Origin: an uncultured Clostridia bacterium
Lineage (GTDB): Bacteria; Bacillota; Clostridia; Oscillospirales; Oscillospiraceae
Assembly: GCA_947383645.1 (NCBI GenBank)
Contig: CANDEH010000003.1
Span: 1-64,000 of the forward strand
Reading direction: 5' to 3'
Length of the DNA stretch: 64,000 nucleotides
The position numbers were made by a program, and so were the translations under genes. Below, piece after piece: positions 14,807-26,800 of this stretch (position 1 is the stretch's first letter; each line of letters starts with the position of its first letter). The notes beneath the pieces were generated by a model. That model saw nothing but the letters and a program-made list of their open reading frames with translations, made no database searches and was not told where the DNA came from.

Positions 14807-17800
14807 ATGAAACGCAGAGCGCTAAGTTTCATTATCGCCCTGGCTCTTTGCCTGAACCTGTGCCCCGTGTGGGGTCTGGCGGCCGGCGGGGAGGCCGGCG
14901 GCGGGCCGTGCCCGCATCACCTGACGCACACGGATACCTGCGGGTATGTCCCGCCGGTGCCGGAGCAGGCCTGTACCCACAGCCACGGCGATGACTGCTA
15001 TACGACGGAGACGAACTGTGTGCACGAGCACACGGCCGAGTGCTATCCGGCTTCGGAGAGCGATCCCGAGGGGGCCGAACCGGCTCTCTGTGCCCACGTG
15101 TGCACGGAGGAGAGCGGCTGCGTCACGCGGACGCTGTCCTGCCGGCACAGCCATGACGATACCTGCGGCTATGTCCCGGGGGAGCCCGGCGCACCGTGCA
15201 CATACGTCTGCCGGATCTGCCCCATTGAGGAGTTGATCGGCGAACTGCCCCCCAGCGTCTCGCCCTCCAGCAGCGGGCAGGTCCAGGCGTGCCTGGATGA
15301 AATTTTCGCCCTGTATGACGAGCTGACCCCAGACGAGCAGCAGCAATTGGACCTGTCCCCCTGCGCCGCCCTGCTGGAGCAGATAGACGGCATGGCTGCC
15401 GAGGTACTGAGCACCGACCCTGTTCAGAAGTACATACTGGGTAGCGATGAGACCATTGGCACCGCGCAGGTGGTGGATACACCCTACATCATCGACACCA
15501 GGGAGTATACCCTGACCGGACTGGGAGCAAGCGCCGTACAGGTCGCCGCAGGGGGCGAGCTGGAGCTCCAGGGCACAGTCGTCGCCACAAAGGGCATCGG
15601 CGTGCAGGTCGAGTCCGGCGGCTCCCTGCGCATCACAGGGACCACGTACATAGAGGGGTCCTCCTACGCGCTGGACGTGGTCTCCGGCGCGGATGTACGC
15701 CTCTCCACCGGCAAGTACTTCGGCAAAAAGGCCGCGATTCGGACGGCCGGCGATTTTGCCTCCCTGCTGTCCCCGAACTGCGCCTTTTTTGACGAGAGCG
15801 GCAGCCCGATTCTGCTGTCGGACCTAGCGGCGGTCAGAACCGTCGTCGTCGGCCAGTGCGCGGGCCATTCAAAGGACTATGATGCACACGTGACCGGCGC
15901 CACATCCCACACCTGGAGATGCCTGTTCTGCGGCACGGAGCAATCGGAGCAGTGCGACTTTACCTTCGATACGGAGGGGAGGGGTGTCTGCGCCTGCGGC
16001 AGCGTGCTCACAATCGTCGTTGACGAGAGCGATTTAACGGGCCTGGTCTACGACGGCACGATCCAGGCGGAGGATGTCAAAATCACGGTTGCCCTGGCCG
16101 ACGGCTCAGCCGATCTGAGGAAGGACACCGACTACAAGGTGGAGTACGAGCCCCGTAAGGACGCCGGTGAAATCAAGGTGACGGTTACCGGCGTCACCTT
16201 CACCGGAACCTTCACCCGGACCTACCGGATCGAGCAGGACCAGCCCGGGATCCGCTGGGACGCCTCCGCCTTTGCGGTGGACTATGACAGCGAGGGCCGC
16301 CCGGTGGACAGCGCCGTCCTGCCCCACATTACCATCACCATAAAGGCCCCCAACGACGAGGATCTGCACCCGTACCTCAGGTACGCCTACAAAAAGGACG
16401 GGGATACGGAGTTTACGGAGGGCCTGCCGGTGAACGCCGGCGAGTACCAGCTCAAGGCGTACCTCCCGGAGAGCAACAACTATAAGGCGGCGGAGACGGA
16501 TCCGTGCCTGGCGCTTACCATCAACAAAATTGACGCGCTGATCGACGCGCCTGTGCCCACCCGGCCCACCTATGACGGGAACTCCCACGAGCTGGTCACG
16601 GCGGGCGCGGTGCGGAGGGGCGCGGTGATCGAGTACGCCCTGGCCCAGGCGGGCCCCTACTCCGCGGATATTCCCACCGGTGTCCACGCGGGCGGCTATG
16701 CGGTCTGGTACCGGATCGCGGACACGGAGAACTACACCGGCAGAACGGCGACGGAGGTGCCCGGCGTGGAGATCCTGCGCAAGCCGATCACGCCGGATGT
16801 TGTGCTGTCGGAGTACACCTACCTGTATGACGGCGGATACAAGCAGCCAAAAGTGACCGTCAGGGACGAGGACCATGTGACCGTCCTGCCGGACACCGAG
16901 TACCAGGTGGCCTATCAGGACAACCGCAACGTGGGCACGGCGAAAGTGGTTGTGACAGACCAGCCCGGCGGCGACTATGCTTTGGAGGAGGTCGAGGTCC
17001 CCTTCCAGATCACCTCCCGGACCCAGGAGACGCTGTCCATCACCGGCAAGCCCAACACCGTCACCTACGGGGATAAGTTCACCCTGGGCACCTCCGGCGG
17101 ATCCGACAGCGGCGAGGTCACCTGGGAGATCACGGAGGGCCGGGACGTTGCGCAGGTGGACCCAAAGAGCGGCCAGATCACCGTTGTGGGCCACGGCGCG
17201 GCCACAGTCAGAGCCACGAAATCCGGCGGGAACAACTACGAGGACGCCACCGACTCCTGGCCGTTCACCGCGGATAAGCGGCCCGTCACCGCGACGGTGA
17301 CGGCGGAGGATAGGCCCTATGACGGCAGTCGGGACGCCGTTGTCCGCGCCGTGGTGGAGCAGGGCGTTCTGCCCGGGGACAAGATTACGATCACCGGTCT
17401 CGCCGGCCTGTTCAGCGACGAGAACGCCGGAGCGGACAAAGCGGTGACCGTGACCGGCGCCGCGGTATTCGGCGGCACGAACTGGGAGCACTACGAAATT
17501 TCCTGCCCCGTTGACGACGTCAGAGCGACCATCAGCAAGGCGGTAGTGGAGATTACAGCCCCGCCGGACGCCGCGGACCTGGTCTACAGCGGGACTGCGC
17601 AGGAGCTGATTGCCGCCCCGGCGGAGGTCGGCGTCGCCGGCGTACAGGTGGAGTACGCCCTGAGCGAGGAGGGCCCCTATCTGACAAACTTCCCCCGGGC
17701 TGCCGACGCAGGCGCTTACACCGTCTGGTACCGCGTCCAGGAGACCGGCAATTACACCGGCCGGCCTCCCCGGAGCGTGGAGGCGGCGATTGCCCCCAAG

Positions 17801-20800
17801 CCGGTGACGCCCACTGTCGCGCTGGCCCCGGCCTCGCCGGTCTACGACGGTACTCCCCGGGAGCCGGCCGTCACGCTGGCAGAGGCCGACGGCCCCATCC
17901 CGGCCGGCGCGTACACGGTGGCGTACAGCGACAATGTCAACGCGGGCACGGCCACCGTCACCGTCACGGCGAAGGACGGCGGCAACTACGCGTTTGCCCC
18001 CGTTACGGAGCCCTTTACCATCCAACCCAAAACCATCACGCCCACCATCGCGCTGTCGGAGTCGTCCTATGTGTACGACGGCAGCAAAAAGGAGCCGAAG
18101 ATCACAGTCAGGGATGACAAGACCGTACTGGAGGAGGACCAGTACCAGACCGCCTGGGACAGCGACCTGACCTCCGCCGGCAAGCATACGCTCACCGTCT
18201 CCAAAGTCGCCGGGAAGAACTACACCTTCGATGACGTCACCGCCGTGGTTACGATTGTCGAGGGTGTCCAGGGCGCGCTGAAGATCACCGGCAAGCCCGC
18301 CCACGTCTGTTACGGCGACACGGTGACCACGCTGGATACCCAGGGCGGCGTCGGCAACGGGGCGGTGGAGTGGAGCATTACCGCCGGCGGCGCGAACTCT
18401 GAAATCGACCGGAGCACAGGCAGACTCACCGTCAGGGACATCGGATCCATCACCGTCACAGCGAAGCGGACCGTCCCCAACTACGGGACGGTAACCGACG
18501 ACTGGACCTTTGCCGTGGAGCCGAAGCCGGTTACGGCGGAGGTGACGGTTGCGCCGAAGGTCTACGACGGCCTCAACAGCGTCGCCGCTGTCACGGCCGG
18601 CGTAAAGGCCGGCGATCTGGTGGACCCCGCCGGCGACGCCTTCACGATCAGCGGCCTGACCGGGACCTATGACGACGTCAACGCCGGCACGGGCAAGACG
18701 GTCACCCTAAACGACTCCCTTGTGACCACCACGGCTGACGCCGCCAAATACGCCGTCAGCTTTCCCGCCGCCGCCAGGGCGGATATTACGCCCCGGCCCG
18801 TCACCGTGTCCGTGACGCTCTCCGGCAGCGACCTGCGGATCGATGACGCCGACGGCACGTACTACTGCATGTACGACGGCACGGAGAAGACCCCCGCCGC
18901 GGCGGCTGTGGGGTCGGACGCGGGCGGCTACAGCGCCCCGCTGGCGGAGAGCGACTACGGCGTAAGCTATGCCGGCAACCGGAGCGCCGGTAGGGCCACC
19001 GTCACCGTCACGGCCAAAGCCGGCGGCAACTACACGTTTGCTGATGCGACGGCAAACTTCACCATCAAGAGCACCGCCGCGGAGCTGACCTCGACCCCCC
19101 AGGCCAAGGACCTGACCTACAACGGGCAGGCGCAGGATCTGGTGAGCGTAGGCACGGCGGAGGGCGGCAAGGTGGTGTACGCCCGGACGGAGACGGGAAG
19201 CTATTCCGAGAAGATTCCCCAGGAGACAGACGCGGGCACGTACACAGTGTACTATAAGGTGAAGGGCGACGAAAACCATGACGGCACGGAGCCCGGCTAT
19301 GTGTCCGTGACCATCCGCCCCAAGGCGATTGACGCCTCGGCGATCACGCTGAGCCCGGACGCCTACACCTATGACGGCCAGCCGAAGGAGCCGAAGGTTA
19401 CGGTAAAGGACGGCGATGCCATCACCATTCCCGACGGCGAATACGCCGTATCCTACCAGAACAACATCAACGCCGGCATCGCGACAGTCACCGTCAGCGC
19501 CGTCTCCGGCAGCAACTATGCTGTCAACGGCGCCGTGACGTTCCGGATTGCGCAGGCGGCCGCCGTGCTCACCGCGCCTCCGGAGGCAAAGACCGGCCTG
19601 TACTACACCGGCGAGGTCCGGGAGCTGATTAAGGCGGGCGTCACCGGCGACGGTACTGTGGTCTACGCGGTGAACGGCGGGAACTACTCCGCCGCCATCC
19701 CCGCCTCCGCCGCGGTGGGCGACTACGCCGTTACATACAAGGTGCTGGGCGACGCCAACCACAGCGACACGGCCCCCGCGGATCTTGGCGTGGTGAAGAT
19801 CGAGAAGAACACCGTGAAGAACCCCACCATCTGGCTGTCCTCGGACACGTTCAGGTACAACGGCAGCCAGCAGCAGCCGGTCATCACCGTCTACGACGAC
19901 GGCAGCCGGCTGATTCCGGGGCATGAGTATGTGGTGAGCATCGCCGGTACAAACGGAAACGTCGGCATGGTGGACGTGGACACCTACACCGTCACGATTA
20001 CCACGCCGTCCGCCTCCAACTACGTCATCGCCAACGACGGCACCGTCGACAACACCCGGACCTTTACCATCACAGCGGCGAACCAGGAGACCATCTCCAT
20101 CACGGGGACCCAGGCCCGGGTCCGCTACGGCGACGCCATCCAGCTGGGGACCACAGGCGGTTCCGGCAGCGGGACGATCACCTGGACGGTCACAGGGGGC
20201 AGCACGATCAGCCCCACGGGACTGCTCACGGTGAAGGACGTGGGCGGACCCATCCGTGTGACGGTGACGTGCTCCGCCGGCGGCAACTACACCGACGTGT
20301 CCGCCGCGTGGGAGTTCACCGCGGAAAAGAAGCCGGTGACGGCGGTCCTGACCGCAGAGAACCGGGACTACGCCGACGGCGGCGATACGACTGTGGTCCA
20401 CGCCGCCGTACCCGGCAGCCAGCTGGTCCCCGGCGACTCCATCGCCATCGGCGATCTCACCGGCACATTTGACGACGCCAACGTGGGGACGAACAAGCGC
20501 TTGAGGGTGGACAGCTCGAGCCCCGCCGTCACCGGCACAAACTGGGAGAAGTACGAGATCGCCTGCCCGGCCTACACCACCGCCTCCATTCTGGCGGTGT
20601 CCGCCGCGGTGGATACCGACCCGGCCCCTGTGTCCCCCCTGATTTACGACGCCGGCCGGGACCAGGCGCTGGTCACGGCGGGGACGGCGACAGGGGGCCT
20701 GATGGTCTACTCCCTGGACGGAACGAACTATACGCAGGTCATCCCCAGGGCCAGGAACGCCGGCAAATACACGGTCTATTTTAAGGCCCAGGGCGACGGC

Positions 20801-23800
20801 AACCATACGGACAGTGAGGAGAGAACCGTAGACGTGACCATCGGCAGGCAGCCGGTGACGCCGCGGATCGAGCTGACCCCGCCCACCGCGCAGTATGACG
20901 GCAGTGTGAAGCGGCCCAAAATTACGGTCAGGGACGCCGCCAACAACGTGATCCCGGAGAGCGAGTATAAGCCCACATACGTCTCTGACTCCGGCGAGAA
21001 CTGGACGGACAAGGGCGGCTACACCGTCCGGATCGAGGATATCCCCGGCGGCAACTACGATATTGGCACGGCCACAGAGACATTCACCATCAGCACCACG
21101 CCGCAGAACCCGCTGGAGATCGTCAACAAACCCGGCCTCGTCTACTACGGCGACACCTTTACGCTGAGCGCAACCGGCGGATCCGTCAGCGCCGCGGTTA
21201 CATGGAGCAGCAGCGACGACACCGTTGCCCATGTGGACGAAGGCGGCCTTGTCACCATCCGGGGCACGGGCCCCGCCACGATCACCGCGGAAAAGGCGGG
21301 CGGCGCCAACTATGACACGGTGCGGGCCGCCTACCCCCTCAACGCGCTGCAAAAGCCGGTGACGGCGGTTGTAACCGCGGAGGACAGAACCTATGCCAGC
21401 GGCGATAGGACCGCTGCGATCCATTTCACCTGGAACGGTCTGGTGGGGACGGATACCATCGACACCTCGGCCCTGAGGGGAGAGTTTGCCGACGACAGCG
21501 CCGGGACAGACAAGACGGTGACCATCACCGGCGGGCCGCTCACCAGCGACAAGTACGTCATCACCTACAACGCCACCACAACCGCCTCCATTCTCAAGGC
21601 GGACGCCGCAGCGCCGGTCCTGACGGGGAATGATCGGGAGTACGACGGCGTGGCCCGGGCTCTTGTGACCGGCGGAGACGCGGACACCCGCTACTCCGAC
21701 GCCAGGGACGGCGTGTATATCGCGGCGGTTCCCACCGGGACCGGCGCGGGGACCTACACGGTCTGGTACAGAGCGGAGGGGGACGCCAACCACAACAGCT
21801 CCCAGCCGCAGTCCCTCCAGGTGACCATCCGCCGCCGGCCGCTGACGGCCAGCGCCGCGAATACCACCCTCACCGGCAACGGCCTGGAGAGGGACGATAC
21901 CGACGGCACGTACTACTATCTGTACGACGGCGCGGAGAAGCAGCCCGGCGTTGTCATCACAGACGGCGCGGCCGTGGTCCCCTCCGGCGAGTACACCCTC
22001 AGCTACAGCGGCAACCGGGACGTGGGCAGCGCCGCCGTGACCATCACGGACAGCGGGGACGGCAACTACCGTGTCAGCGGCAGCGTGGACTTTGCCATCC
22101 GCAGGGGCAGCGCACAGCTGACCGGCTCTCCCCGGGCGAAGGAGCTGACCTACACCGGGTCGGAGCAGGAGCTGGTGACCGTAGGTACCGCCGAGGGCGG
22201 CCACGTGGAGTACGCGCTGGACGGCGTCGACTGGGGTCGGAACATCCCCAGGGCGAAGGAGGCGGGCACCTACACGGTGACCTACCGGGTGGTGGGCGAC
22301 GACAACCACAGCGCGGACGCCGCGGACAGCACCACCTCCGGCTCGGTGGCGGTGACCATCCGGCAGAAGAGGCTGGACACGCCGAAGATCACGGTGGCCC
22401 CCGGACCCTACACCTATACCGGCAGCGCGCATGAGCCCGCCGTCACGGTGGAGGACGTGGATACCCTCCTCCCCGCCGGCGAGTACGCCGTCTCCTACCG
22501 GAACAACATCGACGCCGGCACGGCGACAGTCGTTGTCACCAGCACCCCCGACAGCAACTACATCCTGAACGCCACGGCGGCCTTTGAGATCGACAGGGCG
22601 GACCTGCCGGCGCCCACAGCCCCGGAGGGCCTCAAGAATCTGCCCTACAGCGGCGCCGGGCAGGCGCTAATCAAGCCGGGCAGCGCCTCCGTCGGGACGA
22701 TGGTGTACGCGCTGAGCGAGACGGGCGAATACACCCCGGCCATTCCCACCGGGCGGGAGGTGCAGGACCCGTATACCGTCTGGTACAAGGTCCTGGGCGA
22801 TGACAACTATAAAGACAGCGAGCCCCAGTCGGTGACGGCCTCCATTGTCGTAAACGCCGTAACCGAGCCCTCCATCCAGGTGACGCCGGATTCGGCCACA
22901 TTCAGCGGGGAGAAGCAGAGGCCCGCGGTGACCGTCCGGGACGACAGGCAGCTGCTGATTGACGGCAGCGAGTACACGGTGTCCTACACGGATGCCGGCG
23001 GCAGCGCCGTTGACGCGCCTGTGGATGTGGGCACATACACCCTGACCATCACCGGGAAAACCGGCGGGAACTACACCTTTAACACCGCCGACGGGAAGAA
23101 TACCGCCGTATTTACCATTTCCCCGGCGGGCCAGACGCCCCTGACCATCACCGGCAAGCGGGATCAGGTCCGCTACGGCGACAGAATCCCGCTGGATACG
23201 GAGGGCGGCAACGGGACGGTGACCTGGAGCGTTGACAACGCCGCCATGGCGGAGATCACCCCCGACGGGCTGCTGACCATCAAGGGCGTTGGAACCGTCA
23301 CCGTCACCGCCACCAGCAGCGCCGCCGGCTACGATGACCAGACCGCCGTCTGGCGGCCCTATGCGGAGAAGAGGCCGGTTACGGCCGTTGTGACGGCGGC
23401 GGCGAGACCCTATGACGGCGGCACCGACGCTGTCGTAACCGCCTCGCTTCAGGACAGCGACCTGGTAGAGGGCGACACCGTGACCATCACGCTGGGGGGC
23501 AGCTTTGAGGACCCCAATGTGGGAACGGACAAGAAGGTCACGCTGGATCGAGCCAACGCAGAGGTCACCGGCAAAAATTCGGAGAACTACGCCATCAGCT
23601 ACCCCGCCTCTGTCACCGCCTCCATTCTCCGGGCGGAGGTGACGGATGTCACCGCGCCAAAGCCGGCCGGCGGCCTGATCTACACCGGCGATCCCCTGCC
23701 TCTGGTGGAGGCGGGAGCCTCCTCGGAGGGCACTGTGGAGTACTCCCGGGACAACATCACCTATTCCGCCGCCCTGCCCACTGAGACCGACGCGGGCGAT

Positions 23801-26800
23801 TACGACGTCTGGTACCGGGTGAGGGGCGACGGCAACCACAGCGACCTGCCGGGCAAAAAGCTGGATGTCCAGGTGACGATTGCCCGGCAGACGGTGACGG
23901 ATCCCATTATTGTCTTCACGCCTGGCAGCGCCTCCTATGACGCGCAGGAGCACAGGCCGGCGGTCACCGTCATGGACGGCGGCGGCCGCGTGATCTCGGA
24001 GGACGAGTATACCGTCGATTACGGCGCCACGGACTGGACGCAGGCCGGGAAGCACACGGTCACCATCGCCGACAAAGACCCGGCGGGCGGCAACTACGAC
24101 ATCACCGGGAAGAGCGAGGACTTCACCATCACCCCGATGGGCCAGAATCCGCTGACCATTGGGAACCAGCCCGGCAGGGTTCAGTACGGCGACACCTTCA
24201 CCCTCACCGCCTCGGGCGGATCCGGGACGGGCAGCGTGACCTGGGTCAGCAAAAACCCGGACGTGGCCAGAATCAGCGATGGCGGCACGGTGGAGATCCT
24301 GAAGTCCGGCGGCCCGGTGGAGATTGTGGCCACAAAGGCGGCCGACGGCAACCACGCCGCGGCCACGGCCAGCTGGACCTTCAGCGCGGAGAAGAAACCT
24401 GTGACGCCCGTGGTAACCGCCAGAGACAGGACGTATGATACCACCGACAGGGCCGATCTGGACATCACCTGGAGACCCGGCGACCTGCTGAACGGCGACG
24501 CCATCCATCTTGACGGCCTCCTGACCGGCAGGTTCGACAGCGCCGATGCGGGCACCGGCAAGACCGTGCGGATTACCGGCACAGCGCCCGACAGCGACAA
24601 GTACGCCATCACGATCCCCCTCACCGCCACAGCCTCCATCACCCCGGCGCCCGCGACGGCGGCGGGCGTGACAGGCAGGACGGGCCTGACGTATACCGGC
24701 AGGGCCCTTGCGCTTGTCACAGAGGGTACCGCCACCGGCGGATCCCTGCTGTACTCGCTGGACGGCGTCAGCTACGACATGAACGTCCCCAGGGGGACGG
24801 CCGCGGACACCTACAACGTCTGGTACAAGGTCCAGGCCGGCGAAAACTACAGAGACAGCGCGCCGGCCAGGGTGACAGTGACCATCGACCCGAAGACGGT
24901 GAGCAGTCCCGTAATCGAGCTGTCCAGGGACACCTTCGACTACGACGGCGATGCGAAGCGGCCCGACGTGGTGGTCAAAGACGGCGCCACCGTCATCCCG
25001 ACCGACCAGTACACGGTGAGCTACAGCGACAACACGGCGCCGGGCACCGCCACCGTTACCATCAGCCCCGTCACCGGCGGCAACTACGTTGTCACCGGCA
25101 GCAAGAACTTCACCATTAAGGCGGCCACCGCCTCCCTGAAGGACGCCCCGCAGCCAAACAGCCTGACCTACAACGGCTTTGCGCAGCAGCTGGTGACGCC
25201 CGGCACGGCGGTGAACGGCCGTGTGGTGTACGCCGGGACGGAGAGCGGCCCTTACTCCACGGCGATCCCCAGAGGGGACGACGCGGACACCTACCAGGTC
25301 TGGTACAAGGTAGAGGGCGAAAACGGAGCCGCCGACACCACCCCGTGCCAGATGTTTGTGACGATCCAGCCCATGCAGGTTACCCCCACCATCCTGCTGG
25401 AGAATCAGGCTGCCTACTCCACGCCGTGTACGGGCAGCGCGATCAAACCCGCCGTAACCGTGGTTGTGAACGGCCAGCAGCTTACCGGCAGCTATACGAC
25501 CGGCTACAGCAACAATACCAATGTGGGCACCGCCACAGTCACCGTCCAGAGCACCGGCGGCAATTACAAATTCTTCGCCGTGGCGACCTTTGAAATCACC
25601 AAGGGCAAGGCGACGTTCTTCAAGGAGCCGGAAGCCATTCAGAATCTGGTCTATACCGGAGACCCCCAGGCGCTTGTGAAAAAGGGGTTCCCGGAGCACC
25701 CCGACGACGGAATCGTGCTCTACTCCCTGGACGCCGGCCCCTATTCCAGCGCGATTCCCACCGCGACGGAAAAGGGCAGCTACATGGTTTTGGCCAAGGT
25801 GCAGGGCAACGCGGCGTATGAGGACAGCGATGTTCTGCGGTATCTTGTGGAGATCGGCATCAACGAGGTGCAAAACCCGACCGTTGAGCTGTCTGCCGTC
25901 AGCTTCAACTACACCGGCGCCTCGCAGAAGCCCACCGTCACCCTAAGCGACGACGACGACAATGTCATCCCGACCGGCGAGTACAAGGTGACGTATACCG
26001 GCGACACGGTAAATCCCGGCCAGTATACGCTCACCATTACCAGCAGGGAGAAGAACTACAGCTTCGAGCCCATCCAGCGCACGATCACCATCGTCGGCGC
26101 GGACCAGCCCCTGCTGAGCATCACCGGCAAACCGGATGCGGTGTACTACGGCGACACGCTGAGCCTGGGCGTCACCGGCGGATCCGGCAGCGGCGCTGTG
26201 ACGTGGACCGCGGCCGGGCCGGTTGACACGCTCAGCGCCGGCCAGTTCCGGATCACCAGCAGCGGCAGCGTCACCATCACGGCCACCAAGGCCGCCAGCC
26301 CTGGCTACGAGGCCGCCAGCGACACCTGGACGTTCTACGCCAGTCCGAAGCCTGTCACCGCGGTTGTGACGGCGGCAAGCAAGTCCTACGACGGCAATAA
26401 CACCGCCGTCCTGACCGTCGCCATCAGCAGCGGCCTGGTTGGCGGCGACAGCATTCCCACCAATACCGATGGCGGCGTGAAAGCCCAGGGACATTTCGCG
26501 GATGCAAACGTCGGGACAGACAAGATTGTCGTCATTGACAGCCTGACGGTTCCGCCCGCAGTCAGCGCGAAATACGCCATCAGCCCCCCCGACACCGTCA
26601 CCGCGTCCATAACCCCGAAGGCCGCCGCGGTGACGGATCCCCCCAAGGCGGTATCCGGCCTGACATACACCGGCAGCCCCCTGGCCCTGGTCAGCGGCGG
26701 CACGGTGGACGGCGGAACCCTGGCGTACTCTCTGGACGGCGTCAACTACAGCCTCAAAGTCCCCACAGGCACGGACAGAGGCGACTACACCGTCTGGTAC

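Noticed and set aside
18707..22432. Very long open frame (1,241 codons) antisense to the giant gene, with similar ones at 16106-18304, 22667-25873 and 25943-27841
   Set aside because: They lie opposite GC-rich repetitive codons that rarely make stops in the complementary frame. The products are Gly/Arg/Val/Asp-rich with no domains, no signal peptides and no ribosome sites.
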